A DNA stretch of 64,000 bases, taken from assembly GCA_028293565.1 (NCBI GenBank), contig JAQGON010000111.1:1-64000 (forward strand). Reading direction: 5' to 3'. The stretch is from Verrucomicrobiota bacterium. Its GTDB lineage: Bacteria > Verrucomicrobiota > Verrucomicrobiia > Opitutales > Opitutaceae. Positions 19,956 to 27,765 of the stretch are shown here, piece after piece (the first letter of the stretch is position 1; the number at the start of each line of letters is the position of its first letter). The notes under the pieces are model-generated. The model worked only from the letters and a program-made list of their open reading frames with translations, was not told the DNA's origin and made no database searches. A program made the position numbers and the translations under genes.

Positions 19956-19997
19956 TGGGCCCACTGGGATTCGAACCCAGAACCAAAGGATTATGAG
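19956..19997 (-). pseudogene. 3' fragment of tRNA(CAU), intronless
   Basis: Reverse complement CTCATAATCCTTTGGTTCTGGGTTCGAATCCCAGTGGGCCCA is identical over 42 nt to the spliced 3' half of the tRNA at 20866-21175. Confidence 0.85.
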
Positions 19998-20334
19998 CGC
20001 GCGTGCTACCATTTTTGGATGATTACGAATGTCCGCTCTTCAACGCAAAATGTCCTGTTCTACGAATTGAAGTACAGCAGTTGCGGCAAAATCGAAGGAT
20101 CCCATGCCGTTAACCGCCGAACCTGAGATTCACTTCCCGGAGCCAAAAAGTGGCCAATGATTTCGATCCGGTTTCAACGTTCGCAGGTCTGCAAAAATTG
20201 AAGCGTAGGGTGCGCGGCGACACGCAGCGCTACTTTAATCGAGCCGACATTCCCTGCTATTTGATCCGGCTGAAATGCGGAGTCTACCGGGGGCACTTCG
20301 CGCTTGGCGCCGACCTCGACGAGGCAACGAGAAG

Positions 20335-20400
20335 TGGCACGGGTCTCCGACCCGTGAACGCGGACTCCGCCGACCGCGAACGTCGGGCTCAACCCTTCAG
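20335..20400. repeat. Repeat family A, copy 2 (divergent/truncated)
   Basis: GGCACGGGTCTCCGACCCGTGAACGCGGACTCCGCCGACCGCGAACGTCGGGCTCAACCC aligns with the start of copies 1 and 3. Confidence 0.65.
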
Positions 20401-20865
20401 TTCACCGCGTTCGGTCGGCTGCAGTCCGTGATCGCCGGCGCGACGGTCCGCTACGAGGGGCGCGAGAGCCCGAGACGGACCTGGGCCGCGAATGCCTCAA
20501 AGTCCCGCACACGACCGTGGCGGAGTACCTGGCACTCGTCCAAAAATACACCCAGCTCGACCCTCCGACTTTCGCTGGCTACCCGATAAAATTTCGCGGA
20601 ATCGTCGGAGCGATCATAGGCTTTAAGCCTACGGGGGCGGACAAATACTCCAGCCAGAGTCCCGTCACTTCGCTGTGGAGGAAAGCAGTGGATGCGGTGC
20701 CGCTCGCCAAAAGGCTAACGCGATCGCCGATGCGCTGCTGAGGAAAATGGTCGAGCAAGGCCTGGCTGTGCCAAGGGCGCGTGAGCATCCCGTCATAGAG
20801 TGTGTAACAAACTAGGATTGCAGCCCGCGCCCGCTTCCCCGACTACTCCCAGCTGTTCTTTGGCC

Positions 20866-21175
20866 GGGCCTATAGCTCAACGGTTAGAGCAGAGGACTCA
20901 TCAATTGGTGCCGGCGATCGGGAAACCGTCGCCGGGATTCGGGGAAATTCGGAGAAGCCGTCGCCTTCAACAGCACGGTAACGCCGAGCCGAGCTGCCGG
21001 TGCACTGGCAGAAGGTGTAGAGACTAGCGGAGGGTTTTAGTCCCTTAATGACCGCAACCAGCTCCCGACACCCGCAACGGATCATGCCGTGGGTGATGAC
21101 ATAGTCCAAGCCGGACGGAAACGACCGGGCACTTGAATCCTTTGGTTCTGGGTTCGAATCCCAGTGGGCCCACCA
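20866..21175 (+). tRNA. tRNA with CAU anticodon (Ile2 or elongator Met), interrupted by intron at 20902-21135, CCA encoded
   Basis: Exons 20866-20901 and 21136-21175 give 76 nt: 7-bp acceptor GGGCCTA/TGGGCCC, D arm GCTC/GAGC, anticodon loop CTCATAA, T arm CTGGG-TTCGAAT-CCCAG, CCA. Confidence 0.95.
20902..21135 (+). ncRNA. Group I intron (IC3-like, Azoarcus tRNA-Ile type) in tRNA anticodon loop
   Basis: 5' exon ends ...CAU paired with internal guide GUG (20908-20910); P2 hairpin CCGGCGA-T-CGG-GAAA-CCG-TCGCCGG; conserved GGTAACGCCGAGCC, GAAGGTGTAGAGACTAG and GACATAGTCCAAG with P7 GACTA/TAGTC (21022-21026 / 21102-21106); intron ends in G at 21135. Confidence 0.93.
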
Positions 21176-21265
21176 AGAATAATTTCGAGGGCGTTTCGTT
21201 TCCGGCGGATCAGCTCGTCCTGCGGCAAGTGTCGGAAGTCGATCGTCAAGGCCGGTCGATGCCGT

Positions 21266-21631
21266 TCATTTGCCGACGAGCCGGCGCACTTCGGCCAAGA
21301 TTTCCGCCAACGGGACCGTCTTTTGCAGGTAGCTCGCTACATTCGGACTGAGACTATCACGCACCACCTGCGGGTCGATGTACACTCCGGTCAGGAGCAT
21401 CATCGGCGTGTCGGGATATTTGGCCTTCAAGGTCCGGATCATATCCAGCCCATCCGAGTCTTCCAGCTGCAGGTCCGAGATGATGAGTTGTGGCGGATCG
21501 GTCGCAATCAGGCGCTCCGCCTCGAGGGCCGATGCCACATCCGACACGCGATAGCCCTCGTAACCGAGCGCATGCCCCAGGACCTCCCGGATTTCGGCTT
21601 CATCGTCGACGATCAATATATGCTTCGCCAT
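21266..21631 (-). CDS. Single-domain response regulator (CheY-like)
   Basis: MAKHILIVDDEAEIREVLGHAL ... LIISDLQLEDSDGLDMI ... KTVPLAEIL. Confidence 0.93.
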   Translation of the reverse strand: MAKHILIVDDEAEIREVLGHALGYEGYRVSDVASALEAERLIATDPPQLIISDLQLEDSDGLDMIRTLKAKYPDTPMMLLTGVYIDPQVVRDSLSPNVASYLQKTVPLAEILAEVRRLVGK

Positions 21632-21634
21632 GGG

Positions 21635-23278
21635 TCAGTGGGATTCCTCTGCGTTCCGAGCATTTCGCAGAATCACGATTCCGCCAACGACTTTGTCGCC
21701 GTCGCGCAGCGGGAACATCGTGAGGCGGACGGAGACTGGCCGGCCGTCCTTGTCGTCGATCGTCGCTGGAAGATCCCGGAGGTCGCGGCCTTCGTTCAGC
21801 GCGTAGACGAGCGGGCTGGTTTTCGAACCGCCTGGTGCGTCCGGTCCGTCCAATCGCACCACGTCCGAGAGCGGCCGGTCGATCAGTTCCATCAGCGTGC
21901 GCCCGGTGAAGTGCGGGACAGCGGGATTCACCCGCGAGATGTTCCGGGCTTTCGTCAGCACGAATACGAGGTCGGTGATCGAGTTGATGATCAGCTGGTC
22001 GTAACGCCGCTGATGCACGAGCGCTTGATTGGTCCAGCGACGCTCCAGATTCTCGGCCTGCAATTTCACATTGGCGGCGGCGACCTCGGCCGTGCGTTCC
22101 TGCACGCTTTTTTCCAGTTGCCGGTTTTTCTTCAGGGTTTCCTGCATGAGCATGAAGGACCGGGTCAGGATCCCGATCTCGTCGTTGCGACGCGGCGGGG
22201 CGATTTCCTGCTCGAGGTTTCCGGCCGTGATTTCCTGCGAAACTCGCGTGAGCTGCTCGAGCGGGCGCAGCGCAAAGCGGGTGGTCAGGAGCACGATGGC
22301 CAAAAGAAGCACCATGGTGACGGCCAGTGATACCGTCGTGATCCACCGGAAGGCACTGACCTGCTGGAGAAACTCCGCCTCCTTGTAGCCCACCACGACG
22401 CCCCAGCCGCCGATCTGCACGGGCTTGTAGTTCTCATGGACCCTCACGTGCAGAAGGTTCGAGGCGTACGAAAGCGCGCCCTGCCGGTTGGTCGACACCC
22501 GCTGATAGATCTGGGCCAGCTCCGGCATGCTCGCGCTTTGTGCGAGGCTCTCCATCGTCTCGGTGAGGACGTACTTCGGGTTGGGATGCGTGATCAGCCG
22601 TCCCGTCTTCGAGAAGATCATCACGTAGCCGGTGTCGAAAAATTCGTTCTGGTGTGCCAGCTCCCGCACCCAATCCAGGGCCAGACCGGCGGCGACCACG
22701 CCCGCAACAGTCCTCCGGCCATTGATCGTGCGGTAGAACGGCGCCGACACCTTCACCACGTCGGCATTCGCTCCGCCCTGGTCGAAAAACGGCTCGCTCC
22801 ACGCGACATCCCTCCGTCCCAGCGCGGTGGCGTACCAGTCGTGAGTCCAATATTGGTAGTCCTGCGCCGCCAAGTCGCGGGCCACCAGCTTGCCACCGGA
22901 ACGCGAAAGATAACGGCCGAAGCGTTCGATGCCCGGCTCCAGCACGTACGGTTCGAAGGAAATGCTGAACTCCGAAAAATTCGCGGTCCCGGTCATCACG
23001 TTGCCGATGATCCGGTTCACTTCCGCCGGCGAGAGTTCCCGGTCCTCCAGGTCCTGCGCGATGTAGCGCACCGTCGTCTCCACCGATCGAAGCTCCTTCT
23101 GCAGGCCTTCCACGAGCGCAATCGTGGCGGTGGCCGCCTGGAGCTCCGCCTGCTGCAGCACGATCTCTTCGGCCGCGCGGCGCTTGAGCTCCGTGACCAC
23201 CGGAACGGCGATGAAGCCCAGAAACAGGATGATGCCAGCCAGGCGAACCGGAAGCCGGTCAAAGAAAGCGACGCGCAT
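21635..23278 (-). CDS. Membrane sensor: dCache-like periplasmic domain, HAMP, PAS; no kinase domain seen
   Basis: Two TM segments; WYATALGRRDVAWSEPFFDQGGANADVVKVSAPFY cache; LRPLEQLTRVSQEITAGNLEQEI HAMP; PAS region; no H box, N or G box. Confidence 0.85.
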   Translation of the reverse strand: MRVAFFDRLPVRLAGIILFLGFIAVPVVTELKRRAAEEIVLQQAELQAATATIALVEGLQKELRSVETTVRYIAQDLEDRELSPAEVNRIIGNVMTGTANFSEFSISFEPYVLEPGIERFGRYLSRSGGKLVARDLAAQDYQYWTHDWYATALGRRDVAWSEPFFDQGGANADVVKVSAPFYRTINGRRTVAGVVAAGLALDWVRELAHQNEFFDTGYVMIFSKTGRLITHPNPKYVLTETMESLAQSASMPELAQIYQRVSTNRQGALSYASNLLHVRVHENYKPVQIGGWGVVVGYKEAEFLQQVSAFRWITTVSLAVTMVLLLAIVLLTTRFALRPLEQLTRVSQEITAGNLEQEIAPPRRNDEIGILTRSFMLMQETLKKNRQLEKSVQERTAEVAAANVKLQAENLERRWTNQALVHQRRYDQLIINSITDLVFVLTKARNISRVNPAVPHFTGRTLMELIDRPLSDVVRLDGPDAPGGSKTSPLVYALNEGRDLRDLPATIDDKDGRPVSVRLTMFPLRDGDKVVGGIVILRNARNAEESH

Positions 23279-23286
23279 GGGAGGAT

Positions 23287-23868
23287 CTAGAATTGGATTT
23301 TAAAGATCTCCCCGTGATTGGGGAACTTCGAAAGCTCGGACAACTGCCGCGTGGGCGGATCGTAGACGAGCAACCCGCGCTCGGTGGCGATCAGCATGTA
23401 GGCGTCGCGGTCGCGGTTGCCCGGCAATTCGCCCCACGCCTCGCGCCGGTTGCAGATCAGGACCCCGATAGGCATTGCCAGACTTTTCCCGTGCTCCCGC
23501 AGGATGGCGAGGCTCGTCGCGACCTGCAGCAGCCGGGCATATTCCAGGCCATCGTAGGAACCCAACCGGGCTTGCGGCAGATCGACGCCGACGCAGCGCG
23601 CGGCCGCTTCCAGCCACGCCGCCAGCACGGGAAGCGAACTGCTCTCGAGTACCGCATACTCGCGGTCGACGAAGTCGATGTCCTGAAGTTCCTTTACTCC
23701 GCCCCGGCGCACTTCGCGGATGAAGGTCAGGAAACCGATGCTCTTGATCCCGCCGTCGTCTTCCCGCACGAGAGCCGGAAGCGGAAACTTTGGCAGGCTC
23801 AGGGACGGCCCCGCGCCGATCAACGGCACGCCCAAGGCAAAAATGAAGAAGGCGACGAAACGCTTCAT
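23287..23868 (-). CDS. Secreted hypothetical protein, inactive-looking paralogue of 23872-24489
   Basis: Signal-like N-terminus; C-terminal RGLLVYDPPTRQLSELSKFPNHGEIFKIQF aligns to the neighbour without its Cys/His. Confidence 0.75.
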   Translation of the reverse strand: MKRFVAFFIFALGVPLIGAGPSLSLPKFPLPALVREDDGGIKSIGFLTFIREVRRGGVKELQDIDFVDREYAVLESSSLPVLAAWLEAAARCVGVDLPQARLGSYDGLEYARLLQVATSLAILREHGKSLAMPIGVLICNRREAWGELPGNRDRDAYMLIATERGLLVYDPPTRQLSELSKFPNHGEIFKIQF

Positions 23869-23871
23869 GGC

Positions 23872-24489
23872 TCAGAGGTTCACCGCCAGGATGGCATCCC
23901 GGTTGGGATAATCGGCCAGGGGCACGATGGTGCCGTTCTGCGGCTCAATGATGAAGAAACCGTCGCTCGTCCCGACGACGACGACCGAGTGGGAGATGCC
24001 GGCCTTGATCCCCGCGAAGTCGTGGTCGTTGAAGACGATGGCCCAGCCAACGCAGATCGAACCGCGGGTCTCGCCGCCCTTGCGCGCGAGCAGGTCGGCG
24101 AAGGCGACAAAACAGCGCGAGTATTTGTCGCAGTCGAAGATCGGCTCTTCGTAGCGCATGTCGAGCGACACCTCGAGTTTCCGGAACCACCTCACGAAAG
24201 CCAGCAGCCATTCGTGGTCCGGTCGCACAAAGAGCCGGCGTGCGTAATTGATGTCGGGCTGCCTGGCCGTCGACTTTCTGAATTCGGCGATGACGTCCTC
24301 GATCGTGCCTTGTGACGATTTCGCCATCACCCATTTGGGTGGAAAAGGCAGGGGAATCATCGGCTGTCGCGCCAGCGCCGCAAAATCCGGCGAGAGGCGA
24401 TCGACGTCCTCGTCCGCGGCTGAATTGACCGCCGCGCAACCGAGCGCCACGCCGACGAGCGAGGCGAAGCGGAAGGGGGCGCGCTTCAT
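23872..24489 (-). CDS. Secreted hypothetical protein, possible papain-like fold
   Basis: Signal-like N-terminus; FDCDKYSRCF ... ISHSVVVVGTSDGFFIIEPQNG suggests a Cys-His-Glu arrangement. Confidence 0.75.
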   Translation of the reverse strand: MKRAPFRFASLVGVALGCAAVNSAADEDVDRLSPDFAALARQPMIPLPFPPKWVMAKSSQGTIEDVIAEFRKSTARQPDINYARRLFVRPDHEWLLAFVRWFRKLEVSLDMRYEEPIFDCDKYSRCFVAFADLLARKGGETRGSICVGWAIVFNDHDFAGIKAGISHSVVVVGTSDGFFIIEPQNGTIVPLADYPNRDAILAVNL

Positions 24490-24916
24490 CGGGAGACAGT
24501 GTGACGAACGGAAGGACCAAGAGACGAACGACGAGGGCGGGGCTTTCGCAGCTTTCGCGGAGGGCGAGCGAAACTCACGAGAACCCCTTCAGGCGGACGA
24601 GGAATTCGGTGTCGTGATCCGCAGGATGCTCAGCGATATCGCGGGAGGCGACCTCGACCGAGCCGCCGAACTGCTTCTCCATGGTATTCATCCTTGTCGC
24701 GATCATGGGCATCAGGGCAAACGCAGGGAGTGGTTCGAGGCGGGGTCCGACAACATAACGGCAGAGAAGCAGAGTGAACGCGCCGCAGCGTAAGAGGGTC
24801 AAGGGCGGAGCGCCAGACCGCCTGGTCGATTGGCGGACGGTGCGACGGTCCTGTGGGATCAGGGAATTCTCCAGACGCCCCCCAGGTCGTGCTGCGGTTG
24901 TGACGGTTCTCTGTTT

Positions 24917-24994
24917 TTAACCGCGAAGAACGCCAAGATCGCGAAGGAAAATCGAGGGCTTGGACCTTCGCGCTCTTGGCGTTCTTCGCGGTTC
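24917..24994. repeat. Repeat family C, copy 2
   Basis: AACCGCGAAGAACGCCAAGATCGCGAAGG ... CCTTCGCGCTCTTGGCGTTCTTCGCGGTT, long imperfect palindrome. Confidence 0.75.
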
Positions 24995-25420
24995 ACTGAT
25001 TGGCGACTCGGCATCCCGTTGCTTTTTTGGCGCGACGGGGACTTTCGGATTATAACGGACACTGATATCGTCGCCGGGGTCGCGGGCCCGGGGTTCCTGC
25101 TGTCGTTTCCGACGATTGCAGGGCGGCAGGCGCGGAAGTGATTGCGCGGACACCGCATAGGTTTTGTCCCGGATCCTGTCCTTCGGCGGTCAGCTCATCT
25201 TCGCATCCCGCGGCCCCGAGTCACCGCCGGGCGAAACCGGAACCGCCCCGGCGATCCCACCACTAATCCGCATGAAGACATCCCTTGCCGCCGGTGGGAC
25301 GATGCGAGCCGCGGCCAACGCGGGACAGCGATCCGTTCTGAAATCGGACGTCGCTGCCGCTTCGCCTCCACGCAGCTTTTCCGGAAAGGCTTTCGTTTCA
25401 CGTCGTCGTGAGGAGGGTCC

Positions 25421-27697
25421 ATGGCTCGGGAACTACGGGTGCTGATAATCGAGGACTCGGTCCACGACGCCGAGCTCTGCCTCGAGGCGCTGCGGGAAGC
25501 CGGGTATGAGCCGGTTTTCACCCGCGTCGACGCCCTCGCGGCCATGCGGAAGGAGCTGGATGCGAAGTCATGGGACGTCGTGCTGTGCGATTATTTCCTG
25601 CCGGGCTTCGATGCGCTCGAGGCCATCCGTCAGATCCATGAACTCTGCGCGGACCTTCCCGTGGTCGTCGTGTCCGGTTCGCTGGGCGACGAAGCCGCCG
25701 CCGCCGTGATCAAGGCGGGAGCGGCCGATTACCTTTTGAAGGACCGCCTCGCCCGGCTGGGCGCCGCCGTGGATCAGGCGATCCAAGGAAGCCTGCTCCG
25801 CCGCGTCCACCAGCAAAACCTCGAGGCGCTCGCCGGCGCGAAGGAGATGCTCCAGACCGTCTTCGACTCCGCGCCGGTGGCCATCCTGGGCATCGACCTC
25901 GAGGGACGCATCCGGAAATGGAGCGCCGGAGCGGAACGCATGTTCGGATGGACCGAGGCGGAAACGATCGGGAAAATATGCCCGACAATTCCCGAGGACT
26001 CGATTTCGGAGTACCAAGCCATGGTCGCTCGGGTGGTCCGCGACCATCAGGAGCTGCTGGAGGTCAAGCTCCGCAAAAAAAAGAACGGCGAGATCGTCCA
26101 GGCCAGCGTCCGCGCCGCGCCGCAGCACGACGCCACCGGAAAGACCGTCGGCATGGTCGCGATCATGGAGGACCTCACCGCGCGCAAAAAGGCGGAGGCG
26201 GCGGTGCAGTTCCAGGCCCAGATTCTCAATCACATCGGCGAATCGGTCCTCGCGACGGACCCGGAGGGAAAAATCATCTATGCGAACCAGTTCGCGGCGT
26301 GTCTCTACGGCTGGGCCACCGCCGAGATGATCGGACGAAACATCCTGGACCTGGTGATGCCGCCGGAGCGCCAGTCGCAGTCCGACGAAATCATCCAGCG
26401 CGTGCGCGCCGGCCAGGTCTGGCGGGGCGAGGCGATGCAGCAGGACAAATGCGGCCGCGTGTTCCCGACCTCGATGACCAGCACCCCGATCCTGGACACG
26501 GAGGGAAAGCTGGCCGCCGTGATCAACATCTCGACCGACATCACGGAACAGAAGCAGGTCGAGGCGCAGTTCCTGCGGAACCAGCGCATCGAGGGCATCG
26601 GCAGCCTGGCCGCGGGCGTCGCGCACGACCTCAACAATGTGCTCGCCCCGATCATGATGGCGGTCGGGCTCCTGAAAACCACCGCGCGGGACGTCCCGGA
26701 AACGAAGCTGCTCGGCACGCTGGAAACCAGCGCGCAGCGCGGCGCCGACCTCGTCAAGCAGGTGCTGCAGTTCGCCCGCGGCGCGGAGGGCCGCCAGGTG
26801 CCGGTTTCGCCCGCGAGGGCGATCGCCGAAATGGAGGACGTGATGGCGAGGACGTTTCCCAAATCGATCCGCCGCGAGATCCGCGTCGCCGACAACATCT
26901 CCAACATCGTCGGCGATCCGACCCAGGTGCACCAGGTCCTCCTCAACCTCTGCCTGAACGCGCGCGATGCGATGCCGCGCGGCGGCACCCTCACGCTCGC
27001 CGCCGAGAACACCATGATCGACGAGCAGTACGTGAAGATGAACCAGAAGGGCCGCACCGGGCCGCACGTCGTCATCACCGTCTCCGACACCGGCACCGGC
27101 ATCCCCGCCCAGCTGCGCGAGCGGATCTTCGATCCTTTCTTCACCACGAAGGAGCGCGGGAAGGGCACGGGACTCGGGCTCGCCACCGTGATGACGATCG
27201 TGCGCGGCCACCAGGGTTTCATCCAGCTGCGGAGCGAACCCGGGCAGGGCACGGAGCTGAAGGTCTTTTTTCCGGCGGACGCGAGAGTCGCCTCCCGCAG
27301 CCCGATGCCGGCCCCCAGCCTGCCGCACGGCCAGGAGGAATGGGTGCTGCTCGTGGACGACGAGCCGTCGATCCTTTCGATCACGCAACAGACGCTGGAG
27401 GCCTTCGGATACCGCGTGCGCGTGGCGTCGAACGGCGCCATGGCGGTGGCCATCTATGCCCAGTTCATCAGCGAGATCGCGGTGGTGATCACCGACATGA
27501 CGATGCCGATCATGGACGGCGCGGCGTTGATCCACGCGCTGCACAACCTGAATCCCGAGGTGCGCATCATCGCCGCCAGCGGAGGCGCGAGCACCAACGG
27601 AACCCTCCCCTCGCCCGCGGGCGTGAAAGGCATGCTCAACAAGCCCTACACCGCCGAAACCCTGCTCGGCGCCGTCCACGCCGCCCTGAAACGATAA
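25421..27697 (+). CDS. Hybrid histidine kinase, REC-PAS-PAS-HisKA-HATPase-REC
   Basis: LIIEDSVHDAELCLEALREAGY REC; two PAS; GVAHDLNNVLAPIMMAVGLL; GTGLGLATVMTIV; C-terminal LLVDDEPSILSIT REC. Confidence 0.93.
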   Translation: MARELRVLIIEDSVHDAELCLEALREAGYEPVFTRVDALAAMRKELDAKSWDVVLCDYFLPGFDALEAIRQIHELCADLPVVVVSGSLGDEAAAAVIKAGAADYLLKDRLARLGAAVDQAIQGSLLRRVHQQNLEALAGAKEMLQTVFDSAPVAILGIDLEGRIRKWSAGAERMFGWTEAETIGKICPTIPEDSISEYQAMVARVVRDHQELLEVKLRKKKNGEIVQASVRAAPQHDATGKTVGMVAIMEDLTARKKAEAAVQFQAQILNHIGESVLATDPEGKIIYANQFAACLYGWATAEMIGRNILDLVMPPERQSQSDEIIQRVRAGQVWRGEAMQQDKCGRVFPTSMTSTPILDTEGKLAAVINISTDITEQKQVEAQFLRNQRIEGIGSLAAGVAHDLNNVLAPIMMAVGLLKTTARDVPETKLLGTLETSAQRGADLVKQVLQFARGAEGRQVPVSPARAIAEMEDVMARTFPKSIRREIRVADNISNIVGDPTQVHQVLLNLCLNARDAMPRGGTLTLAAENTMIDEQYVKMNQKGRTGPHVVITVSDTGTGIPAQLRERIFDPFFTTKERGKGTGLGLATVMTIVRGHQGFIQLRSEPGQGTELKVFFPADARVASRSPMPAPSLPHGQEEWVLLVDDEPSILSITQQTLEAFGYRVRVASNGAMAVAIYAQFISEIAVVITDMTMPIMDGAALIHALHNLNPEVRIIAASGGASTNGTLPSPAGVKGMLNKPYTAETLLGAVHAALKR

Positions 27698-27707
27698 CCC
27701 CCCGGAA

Positions 27708-27750
27708 TTCCGAACTCCGAACTGCGATCTCCGAACTGCGATCTGCGAAC
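27708..27750. repeat. Short intergenic tandem repeat, 14-bp unit TCCGAACTGCGATC
   Basis: Exact units at 27716-27729 and 27730-27743 with flanking partial units. Confidence 0.75.
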
Positions 27751-27765
27751 CTTCCGCCGCCCGGT

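Noticed and set aside
19811-19996. 61-aa ORF ending ...LGPLGFEPRTKGL
   Set aside because: The C-terminus is a translation of the tRNA fragment, a common spurious peptide.
20517-20741. Possible degraded recombinase (MAEYLALVQKYTQLDPPTFAGYP...)
   Set aside because: No tyrosine-recombinase catalytic motif could be read; left as non-coding debris.
24575-24802. 75-aa minus-strand ORF just upstream of the papain-like pair
   Set aside because: Position fits an operon leader gene, but the translation has no recognisable feature and coding support is weak.
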